Source of the DNA: Lichenicoccus sp964245755
GTDB taxonomy: Bacteria > Pseudomonadota > Alphaproteobacteria > Acetobacterales > Acetobacteraceae
Assembly (NCBI GenBank): GCA_964245755.1
Contig: CAXTNV010000144.1
Location: 1-8,122, forward strand
DNA: 8,122 nt
Direction: 5' to 3'
A model generated the notes under the pieces. It did not search any database, was not told the DNA's origin, and worked only from the letters and a program-made list of their open reading frames with translations. The position numbers and the translations under genes are program-made. Positions 1 to 7,213 of the stretch are shown here, one piece after another. The first letter of the stretch is position 1; the number at the start of each line of letters is the position of its first letter.

Positions 1-247
1 CGTAGCGCTCCTGCTCCAGCGTCGTCAGCAGCCGGTGCGCGGTGGAGGGCGACAGCCCCACCTGCTGCGCCACCTCGGTCAACGTGACGCCTTCGTCGGC
101 AGCCGCGAGCCGGTTCACGATGGTCAGGGCACGCACCAGCGACTGCACCTGGTCGGACCGATCGGCGACCGCGCGCGGGACCGACGCACGCCGCTCCTGC
201 GCGACCGCGGCCTGTCTCACCGTCCGCGTGACGCTCGGTGCCCGCAC
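1..247 (-). CDS. IclR-family transcriptional regulator, N-terminal part (runs off left edge)
   Basis: Reading the minus strand leftward gives an open frame to the window edge with a typical IclR winged helix-turn-helix: VQSLVRALTIVNRL, then TLTEVAQQVGLSPSTAHRLL and TTLEQERY. IclR proteins bind DNA through this domain and sense a small ligand with a C-terminal domain, which here lies outside the window. I prefer the GTG at 247-245 as start because GGGGGGAAG at 261-253 precedes it by 5 bases. That gives about 34 residues before VQSL, slightly long for the family. A GTG at 220 (about 25 residues before VQSL) lacks a clear ribosome site, and an in-frame ATG at 337 also has none and would overlap a possible promoter. 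The gene is divergent from gcl, so regulation of the glyoxylate genes is likely by context (inference). The family call is firm; the ligand and the start are not. Confidence 0.85.
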   Translation of the reverse strand, partial: MRAPSVTRTVRQAAVAQERRASVPRAVADRSDQVQSLVRALTIVNRLAAADEGVTLTEVAQQVGLSPSTAHRLLTTLEQERY

Positions 248-252
248 GCCTG

Positions 253-261
253 CTTCCCCCC
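253..261 (-). promoter_or_regulatory. Probable ribosome binding site of the IclR-type gene
   Basis: On the minus strand GGGGGGAAG lies 5 bases upstream of a GTG at 247-245. It is the only purine-rich site near any candidate start of this gene and decides the start chosen here. It is G-rich rather than a perfect AGGAGG, so certainty is moderate. Confidence 0.4.
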
Positions 262-332
262 GATCTCCGATGGACGAGTTCCGCACTGCAACAGGCGATA
301 TCGGTGCCGCGCGCGAGCCTGTGAAAAGCCGC

Positions 333-360
333 AACATACTGTAATTTTGAGGTTAAACAA
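333..360 (-). promoter_or_regulatory. Possible promoter of the IclR-type gene
   Basis: On the minus strand TTGTTT (360-355) is followed after 16 bases by TATGTT (338-333). These match the sigma-70 consensus at 3 of 6 and 4 of 6 positions. The boxes lie in the only AT-rich patch (about 319-362) of an otherwise very GC-rich window, between two divergent genes. The match is weak, and the same patch may also serve the gcl promoter. If used, transcription would start near 326, downstream of the in-frame ATG at 337, which argues against that ATG as the regulator's start. Confidence 0.25.
346..357. promoter_or_regulatory. Candidate operator: imperfect dyad in the divergent spacer
   Basis: TTTGAGGTTAAA pairs as TTT..AAA with one further inner A-T pair, so it is an imperfect 12-base dyad. 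It sits in the AT-rich patch between the IclR-type gene and gcl. IclR-family proteins usually bind short dyads in such divergent spacers. A second short dyad, ACA-TAC-TGT, lies at 334-342. Both are short enough to occur by chance, and no known operator consensus is recognised. Confidence 0.2.
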
Positions 361-446
361 GCGGCCTTCCGCATTGCGGGAAACATCCTGCCGATCCTCG
401 TCAAGGCGCCGAGCAGGGCCGATGCTGCCACACCTCAAGGCGCGGC

Positions 447-451
447 GGGAG
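447..451 (+). promoter_or_regulatory. Ribosome binding site of gcl
   Basis: GGGAG lies 6 bases before the ATG at 458. It fixes the gcl start there. The reading frame is open much further upstream (to about 35), but that part crosses the divergent regulator gene and does not resemble Gcl. Confidence 0.65.
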
Positions 452-457
452 CGGACG

Positions 458-2281
<1,824 letters not shown>

Positions 2282-2318
2282 CGCCGCTGCCGTCGTCGCC
2301 GCTGCGCCGGAGAGCCAG

Positions 2319-3145
2319 ATGCCCCACTTTGCCGCCAACCTCACGATGCTGTTCACCGAGATGCCGTTCCTGCAGCGCTTCGCCGCCGCGTCGCAAGCCG
2401 GTTTCGATGCCGTCGAGTTCCTGTTCCCCTACGAGTTCGGGGTGTCGCGCATCGCCGACGCGCTGTGCGCGCACCGGCTGGAGCTGGTGCCGCACAACCT
2501 TCAAGCCGGGAACTGGAGCGGAGGGAGCGCGGCATCGCCTGCCACCCGTCGCGGATCGCCGAGTTCCGCGAGGGCGTGGCGCGCGCGATCGAGTGTGCGA
2601 CGGCGCTGCGCGGTCCACGGGTGAACTGCCTTGCCGGCATAGCACCGTCCGGTGAGAGCGTGGAGCTGGTGCTGAGCACGCTGGTCGAGAACCTGCGCTT
2701 CGCCGCCGTGGAACCTCGGCGCGCCGGTATCGAGCTGCTGCTCGAGCCGGTCAACACGCGCGACGTGCCCGGCTTCTTCGTCAACCGCGCCGATCAGGCG
2801 CTCGCGGTGCTCGACATGGTGGAACCGGGCGTCAAGCTGCAGCTCGACATCTACCACGCCCAGGTTATGGAGGGCGACCTTGCCCGCAGCATCGAGGCGC
2901 AGCCCGGCCGCATCGGGCACCTGCAGGTCGCCGACAATCCGGGCCGGCATGAGCCCGGGACCGGGGAGATCGACTACCCCTACCTGTTCGCCCGCCTCGA
3001 CGAGCTCGGGTATACGGGCTGGATCGGCTGCGAGTACAAGCCCGCCGCTGCGACCGCCGCCGGGTTGGGCTGGCTCTCGCCGCACCTCGCCGCCGGCGCG
3101 TCGTCGCGGTCGCACGCATTCCGAACCGGAAAGATCGGCGCATGA
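2319..3145 (+). pseudogene. hyi: Hydroxypyruvate isomerase, single-base frameshift (probably a sequence error)
   Basis: Hyi interconverts hydroxypyruvate and tartronate semialdehyde and is a TIM-barrel protein of the AP-endonuclease-2-like family. The gene starts at ATG 2319 (MPHFAANLTMLFTEMPFLQR), with GGAG at 2309-2312 as ribosome site. It runs in frame through LVPHNLQAGNWSGG to about 2524. The rest of the protein is in another frame from GAG 2525 (ERGIACHPSRIAEFREGV) to the stop at 3143-3145. Adding one base in the GGG at 2523-2525 restores NWSGGERGIAC, the counterpart of E. coli DWAAGERGIAC, with no residue lost. The repaired protein has 275 residues (E. coli 258). It keeps the catalytic glutamates E143 (LLLEPVN) and E239 (GCEYKP) and the HLQVADNPGR/EPGTGEI signature. 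The C-terminus is about 17 residues longer than in E. coli. The stop overlaps the glxR start by 4 bases (ATGA), implying translational coupling. As written, the first frame would end at 2624 and make no working enzyme. Confidence 0.88.
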
Positions 3146-4041
3146 GCAAGATCGGTTTCATCGGCCTCGGCATCATGGGCCGGCCCATGGCCTCGCACCT
3201 GCTCGCGGGCGGCCACGCCCTGTCCGTGCTCTCCCGCTCGCCCGCGGCGCAGGCCCTGCGCGAGCAGGGTGCGGAGGCCTGCGAGACCGCGGCCGAGCTC
3301 GCGCGTCACGCCGAGATCGTGATCACCATGGTGCCGGACACTCCGCAGGTCGAGGCGGTGCTGTTCGGGCAGGACGGCGTGGCGTCGGGGTTGTCGGCCG
3401 GCAAGATCGTCGTCGACATGAGCTCGATCGCGCCGATCGCGACCAAGCAGATCGCGGGCCGCATCAACGCGCTGGGCTGCGACTATCTCGACGCGCCGGT
3501 GTCCGGCGGCGAGGTCGGCGCCAAGGCGGCCAGCCTGACCATCATGGTCGGCGGTCCGGAGCGCGCCTTCACCGCGGTGAAGCCGCTGTTCGAGCTGATG
3601 GGCCGCACCATTACCCTGGTCGGCGGCAACGGCGACGGCCAGACCACCAAGGTCGCCAACCAGATCATCGTGGCGCTGACCATCGAGGCAGTGGGCGAGG
3701 CGCTGCTGTTCGCCTCCAAGGCGGGTGCCGATCCGGCGCGGGTGCGCCAGGCGCTGATGGGCGGGTTCGCCGCCTCGCGCATCCTAGAGCTGCATGGCGA
3801 GCGCATGGTCTCGCGCAACTTCGCACCTGGGTTCCGCATCGGGCTGCACCAGAAGGACCTCAACCTCGCACTCTCCGGTGCCCGCGCGCTCGGCGTCAGC
3901 CTGCCGAACACGGCGAGCTGCCAGGAGCTGTTCAACGCCGCAGCGGCGGCCGGCGGCGCCGGCTGGGACCATTCGGCGATGGTGCGGAGCTTGGAGAAGC
4001 TGGCCTGCCACGAGATCGGCGACGCCGGCAGCGCGGCGTAG
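3142..4041 (+). CDS. glxR: 2-hydroxy-3-oxopropionate (tartronate semialdehyde) reductase
   Basis: The enzyme reduces tartronate semialdehyde to D-glycerate with NAD(P)H. The 299-residue protein is a full-length member of the beta-hydroxyacid dehydrogenase family. It has the Rossmann motif FIGLGIMGRPMA (residues 6-17), the substrate-binding signature DAPVSGGEVGAKAASL with S121, and the catalytic lysine K170 in GQTTKVANQ with N173. K238-D239 lie in the C-terminal helical domain. GlxR, GarR and 3-hydroxyisobutyrate dehydrogenase (MmsB) share this fold. The GlxR assignment rests on close motif match and on its place between hyi and a glycerate kinase. The start ATG overlaps the hyi stop (ATGA), with a moderate ribosome site GGAAAG at 3128-3133. 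Only 3 bases separate its stop from the ATG of the kinase gene, so the genes are almost certainly co-transcribed. Confidence 0.95.
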   Translation: MSKIGFIGLGIMGRPMASHLLAGGHALSVLSRSPAAQALREQGAEACETAAELARHAEIVITMVPDTPQVEAVLFGQDGVASGLSAGKIVVDMSSIAPIATKQIAGRINALGCDYLDAPVSGGEVGAKAASLTIMVGGPERAFTAVKPLFELMGRTITLVGGNGDGQTTKVANQIIVALTIEAVGEALLFASKAGADPARVRQALMGGFAASRILELHGERMVSRNFAPGFRIGLHQKDLNLALSGARALGVSLPNTASCQELFNAAAAAGGAGWDHSAMVRSLEKLACHEIGDAGSAA

Positions 4042-4044
4042 GCC

Positions 4045-4092
4045 ATGTCCGAGCGCGACCTGCTGCTGCGCATGTTCCGCGCCGCCGTCGCC
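4045..4092 (+). pseudogene. gckA: 5' fragment of the glycerate 2-kinase gene
   Basis: ATG 4045 begins MSERDLLLRMFRAAVA, which fits the start of MOFRL-type glycerate kinases (a short helix of the form LLR-x-hydrophobic-F-x-AAVAAADP). After about 4092 the sequence becomes G/C homopolymer-rich, with no family similarity, and the frame stops at TAG 4222-4224. The remainder of the gene resumes after the N gap at about 4440 with PERCLPSHLP. Because only a few residues normally separate AAVA from that segment, almost nothing of the gene is missing; about 350 bases have been put in. ATG 4045 follows the glxR stop by 3 bases, as expected for the native operon. Confidence 0.65.
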
Positions 4093-4158
4093 CCCGCGGC
4101 GCCCCCGCGCGGGCGCCCCGCGCCCCCGGGGCGGGCCGCCGCGCCGCGGGGCGGGGCA
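4093..4158. repeat. G/C homopolymer-rich stretch with a strong hairpin, probable assembly artefact
   Basis: The sequence here is almost pure G and C, with runs of C then G. CGCCCCGCG at 4114-4122 and CGCGGGGCG at 4145-4153 form a perfect 9-base inverted repeat with a 22-base loop. No coding similarity is visible in any frame. It joins the 5' end of the kinase gene to an antisense permease fragment. A stretch like this is hard to sequence and is a usual place for a contig to end or be joined wrongly. Confidence 0.5.
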
Positions 4159-4380
4159 CGGCCGAACCGGCGCGCCAGGATCCAGGTCGAGCCGAGCGAC
4201 AACAGCACCATGATCGCGGCGTAGGGTGCGGCGGCGGCGAAGGCCAGCGTGGAGGTGTCGGCCCAGATCTGTGTCGCGAGCGTCCGGGTGCCGATCGGGG
4301 CCAGCAGCAGGGTCGCGGTCAGTTCGGTGACCACCGAGACGAACACCATCGCGGCGGCCGCCCCAAGCCCGGGGCCGGCC
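4159..4380 (-). pseudogene. Fragment of an iron-type ABC transporter permease C-terminus (antisense, out of place)
   Basis: On the minus strand, reading from the N gap (4380) down to about 4159, there are about 74 residues in one frame. They begin AGPGLGAAAAMVFVSVVTEL, continue through LTATLLLAPIGTRTLATQIW and a hydrophobic stretch (APYAAIMVLLSLGSTWIL), and end at ARRFGR. This resembles the end of a binding-protein-dependent permease of the Fe(III) type (FbpB/AfuB-like): the loop after the EAA-type motif and the last transmembrane helices. It has no start in this window and no transporter partners nearby. Beyond RRFGR the frame runs into G/C-rich sequence. It lies inside the glycerate kinase gene directly against the gap, so I read it as sequence from elsewhere in the genome joined here by the assembler. 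A real insertion is possible but less likely. The identification is from memory of the family, not from a search. Confidence 0.6.
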
Positions 4381-4390
4381 NNNNNNNNNN
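4381..4390. other. Assembly gap (ten N)
   Basis: Ten undetermined bases, a fixed-size placeholder left by scaffolding, so the true length is unknown. Sequence on both sides (about 4093-4158 and 4391-4439) is rich in long C or G runs. Confidence 0.99.
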
Positions 4391-4439
4391 GCGCGCCGTG
4401 GGGGGGCGCTTGTGCGGCGCCGCGGGCGCGGGGGGGGGG

Positions 4440-5651
4440 CCGGAGCGCTGCCTGCCGTCGCACCTGCCCGCACCTCCCGAGGGTCGCACGGTGGTGGTGG
4501 GTGCCGGCAAGGCCGCCGCGGCGATGGCGCAGGTGGTGGAGCGGCATTGGCCGCCGGACCGCGCGCTGTCCGGGCTGGTGGTCACCCGCTACGGCCACGG
4601 CGTCGGCCCGCTCGCCCGCATCGAGGTGGTCGAGGCGAGCCATCCGGTGCCGGATGCCGCCGGCCACGCCGCCGCCGGCCGCATGCTGGAGCTGGTGCGC
4701 GGCCTGGGTCCGGACGACCTGGTGCTGTGCCTGATCTCCGGCGGCGGCTCGTCGCTGCTGGCGCTGCCCGCGCCCGGCCTCGAGCTCGCCGACAAGCAGG
4801 CGGTCAACCGCGCGCTGCTGCGCAGCGGTGCCGGCATCCACGAGATAAACTGCGTGCGCAAGCACCTGTCGGCGATCAAGGGCGGACGTCTGGCGCAGGC
4901 GGCCGCACCGGCGCGCCTGCTGACGCTGCTGATCTCGGACGTGCCGGGGGACGACGTCTCGGTGATCGCCTCCGGTCCCACGGTCGCCGATCGCAGCACG
5001 CTGGCCGATGCCCGCGCTGTGCTGGCGCGCTGGCGCATCGAGCCGACACCGCCGGTGCTGGCACGGCTGAGCGATCCGGCGGCGGAGACGCCCAAGCCCG
5101 GCGACGCCGCCTTCGCGCACGCGCGGACGGTGCTGGTGGCGAGCCCGCAGGCTTCGCTGGAGGCGGCGGCGGCGGCGGCCCGCGCCGCCGGCGTGACGCC
5201 GGTGATCCTGGGCGACGCGATCGAGGGGGAGGCCGCCGAGGTCGCCCGCGTGATGGCCGGCATCGCCCGCCAGTGCGCGCTGCACGGCCAGCCGGCGACG
5301 GCGCCGTGCGTGCTGATCTCCGGCGGCGAGACCAGCGTCACCGTGCGCGGCGGCGGCCGCGGCGGCCGCAACGCCGAGTTCCTGCTCGCACTCGCGGTGG
5401 CGCTGGACGGCCGTCGCGGCATCCACGCCGTCGCCTGCGACACCGACGGCATCGACGGCACCGAGGACAATGCCGGCGCGCTGCTCTCCCCCGACAGCTT
5501 GGCGCGGGCCGCCTCGCTCGGCGTACTGGCCCGCGCCCGGCTCGCGGACAATGACGGCTACGGCTTCTTCTCGGCGCTTGATGATCTGGTCGTGACCGGG
5601 CCCACATGCACCAACGTGAACGACTTCCGTGCGATCCTGATCAGCGCCTGA
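4440..5651 (+). CDS. gckA: Glycerate 2-kinase, DUF4147/MOFRL type (5' end displaced by the gap)
   Basis: It phosphorylates D-glycerate with ATP to 2-phosphoglycerate, delivering the pathway product to lower glycolysis. About 403 residues are in frame from PERCLPSHLPAPPEGR to the TGA at 5649-5651. The N-terminal DUF4147 part has TVVVGAGKAAAAMA with the conserved lysine, SHPVPDAAG, and the glycine-rich loop LISGGGSSLL. NCVRKHLSAIKGGRLA and LISDVPGDDVSVIASGPT follow. The C-terminal MOFRL domain has LISGGETSVTVRGGGRGGRN and ends ACDTDGIDG, TGPTCTNVNDF. This family (GckA in methylotrophs, also annotated ttuD and often mislabelled hydroxypyruvate reductase) is unrelated to E. coli GlxK. The piece at 4045-4092 supplies the missing N-terminus. 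Bases 4391-4439 are G-rich filler without family similarity. There is no in-frame start just upstream, so the real gene is expected to be one uninterrupted frame of about 420-430 codons. Confidence 0.9.
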   Translation, partial: PERCLPSHLPAPPEGRTVVVGAGKAAAAMAQVVERHWPPDRALSGLVVTRYGHGVGPLARIEVVEASHPVPDAAGHAAAGRMLELVRGLGPDDLVLCLISGGGSSLLALPAPGLELADKQAVNRALLRSGAGIHEINCVRKHLSAIKGGRLAQAAAPARLLTLLISDVPGDDVSVIASGPTVADRSTLADARAVLARWRIEPTPPVLARLSDPAAETPKPGDAAFAHARTVLVASPQASLEAAAAAARAAGVTPVILGDAIEGEAAEVARVMAGIARQCALHGQPATAPCVLISGGETSVTVRGGGRGGRNAEFLLALAVALDGRRGIHAVACDTDGIDGTEDNAGALLSPDSLARAASLGVLARARLADNDGYGFFSALDDLVVTGPTCTNVNDFRAILISA

Positions 5652-5681
5652 ACCATCACCAGCGGCGGCCAACGCCGGACC

Positions 5682-5690
5682 GGGGAGGAA
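5682..5690 (+). promoter_or_regulatory. Ribosome binding site of glcD
   Basis: GGGGAGGAA is the strongest Shine-Dalgarno sequence in the window and ends 4 bases before ATG 5695. It favours that ATG over the in-frame ATG at 5704. It lies in the 43-base spacer after the glycerate kinase stop, where no terminator hairpin is evident, so read-through into glcD is likely. Confidence 0.7.
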
Positions 5691-5694
5691 CATC

Positions 5695-7185
5695 ATGCTG
5701 CACATGCCGCTACCCGACGAGGACGTGCTGTCGCGGCGCGCCGAAATCGTCGCCGCCCTCCGGCGCATCGTGCCGGGCGAGGGGGTGATCGATGCCGAGG
5801 AGGAGCGACGCGTCTACGAGAGCGACGCCCTCAGCGCCTACCGCACCCTGCCGCTGGTGGTGGTGCTGCCGGAGACCACCGAGCAGGTGGCCTGCATCCT
5901 GCGCTACTGCAGCGGCGCCGGCGTCAAGGTGGTGCCGCGCGGCGCCGGCACGTCGCTTTCCGGCGGCGCGCTGCCGCTGGAGGATGGGGTGCTGCTCGGC
6001 CTGGGCAAGTTCCGGCGCATCCTGGAGATCGACATCGCCAACCGCTGCGTGGTGGTCCAGCCCGGGGTGACCAACCTCGGCATCACCCATGCGGTGCAGG
6101 ACCGCGGCTTCTACTACGCCCCGGACCCATCGAGCCAGATCGCCTGCACCATCGGCGGCAACGTCGCGGAGAACTCGGGCGGCGTGCACTGCCTGAAATA
6201 CGGGCTGACCACCAACAACGTCATCGGCATCGAGATGGTGACGATGCAGGGCGAGGTGATCCGCCTCGGCGGCAAGCATCTCGACAGTGCCGGCTACGAC
6301 CTGCTCGGCGTGATGGTCGGCTCCGAGGGCCTGCTCGGCGTGGTGACCGAGGTGACGGTGCGCATCCTGCCCAAGCCGCCCGGCGCGCAGGCGCTGCTGA
6401 TCGGCTTTCCCACGGTCGCCGGCGCCAGCGAGGCGGTGGCCGCGGTGATCGGCGCCGGCATCATCCCGGGCGGGATGGAGATGATGGACCGGCCGGCGGT
6501 GCAGGCGGCGGAGGCGTTCGTCCATGCCGGCTACCCGCTCGACGCCGAGGCGCTGCTGATCGTGGAGCTGGATGGATGCGAGGCGGAGCTGGATCATCTG
6601 ACCGCCGCGGTGGAGGCGATCGCCGCCGAGCATGGCGCTACCACCTGCCGGGTCAGCCGCAGCGAGGAGGAGCGGCTGCTGTTCTGGGCCGGACGCAAGG
6701 CAGCGTTCCCGGCGGTCGGCCGGCTGTCGCCGGACTATTTCTGCATGGACGGCACCATCCCGCGCCGCCGCCTCGGCGACGTGCTCGCGCGCATGAAGCA
6801 GATGGAGGGCGAGTACGGCCTGCGCGTCGCCAACGTGTTCCACGCCGGCGACGGCAACCTGCACCCGCTGATCCTGTACGATGCCAGCAGGGACGGCGAG
6901 CTGGAGCGCGCCGAAGCGTTCGGCCGCGACATCCTGCGGCTTTGCGTCGAGGTCGGCGGCGTGCTGACCGGCGAGCACGGCGTCGGCGTCGAGAAGCGCG
7001 ACCTGATGGGCACGATGTTCGGCGCGGCCGACCTCGACCAGCAGATGCGGCTGAAATGCGCCTTCGATCCGGCCGCCCTGCTCAACCCCGGCAAGGTGTT
7101 CCCGCAGCTCTGCCGCTGCGCCGAGCTGGGTCGCGTGCACGTCCATGCCGGGCAGGTCCGCTTCCCCGAGCTGCCTCGCTTCTAG
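5695..7185 (+). CDS. glcD: Glycolate oxidase subunit GlcD (FAD-linked)
   Basis: GlcD is the catalytic FAD subunit of the membrane-associated GlcDEF complex, which oxidises glycolate to glyoxylate and passes electrons to the respiratory chain. The protein has 496 residues (E. coli GlcD 499). The PCMH-type FAD-binding domain shows VVPRGAGTSLSGG at about residues 79-91, PDPSSQIACTIGGNVAENSGG at about 142-162, and GSEGLLGVVTEVTV near 212-225. The C-terminal FAD-oxidase domain has HAGDGNLHP starting at 383 and TGEHGVGVEK near 425, and ends NPGKVFPQLCRCAELGR followed by a short tail, as usual for GlcD. D-lactate dehydrogenases and other FAD-linked 2-hydroxyacid oxidases share these motifs. The GlcD call rests on length, motif match, the following glcE and the upstream glyoxylate genes. 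ATG 5695 has a strong ribosome site. glcE starts 28 bases after the stop. Confidence 0.94.
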   Translation: MLHMPLPDEDVLSRRAEIVAALRRIVPGEGVIDAEEERRVYESDALSAYRTLPLVVVLPETTEQVACILRYCSGAGVKVVPRGAGTSLSGGALPLEDGVLLGLGKFRRILEIDIANRCVVVQPGVTNLGITHAVQDRGFYYAPDPSSQIACTIGGNVAENSGGVHCLKYGLTTNNVIGIEMVTMQGEVIRLGGKHLDSAGYDLLGVMVGSEGLLGVVTEVTVRILPKPPGAQALLIGFPTVAGASEAVAAVIGAGIIPGGMEMMDRPAVQAAEAFVHAGYPLDAEALLIVELDGCEAELDHLTAAVEAIAAEHGATTCRVSRSEEERLLFWAGRKAAFPAVGRLSPDYFCMDGTIPRRRLGDVLARMKQMEGEYGLRVANVFHAGDGNLHPLILYDASRDGELERAEAFGRDILRLCVEVGGVLTGEHGVGVEKRDLMGTMFGAADLDQQMRLKCAFDPAALLNPGKVFPQLCRCAELGRVHVHAGQVRFPELPRF

Positions 7186-7200
7186 CCGGCATGCCCTCCC

Positions 7201-7205
7201 AGGAG
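7201..7205 (+). promoter_or_regulatory. Ribosome binding site of glcE
   Basis: AGGAG lies 8 bases before ATG 7214 and supports that start. The resulting protein begins directly with a GlcE-like N-terminus (MSVFRPSDAAELQQVVAWAA). Confidence 0.6.
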
Positions 7206-7213
7206 TGCTCGGC

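Noticed and set aside
335..337. ATG on the minus strand as start of the IclR-type gene
   Set aside because: It would add about 30 residues unlike the family and has no ribosome site. It also lies in the AT-rich patch that looks like promoter. The GTG at 247 fits better.
35..457. Upstream extension of the gcl reading frame giving a 748-residue protein
   Set aside because: The first 141 codons cross the divergent IclR gene and spacer and bear no resemblance to Gcl. The ATG at 458 has a ribosome site and gives the conserved N-terminus.
4391..4439. Possible coding sequence joining the gap to the glycerate kinase
   Set aside because: The translation is Gly/Arg-rich filler with runs of seven and ten G and no family similarity. 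It is more likely poor-quality contig-end sequence.
5652..5694. Possible terminator between the glycerate kinase and glcD
   Set aside because: No stem-loop followed by a T run is visible. The spacer instead ends in a strong ribosome site for glcD.
3483..5768. A 761-codon minus-strand frame across glxR, the gap and the kinase
   Set aside because: Only the part at about 4159-4380 resembles a real protein (the permease fragment). The rest is antisense shadow of glxR and the glycerate kinase, and the frame crosses undetermined bases.
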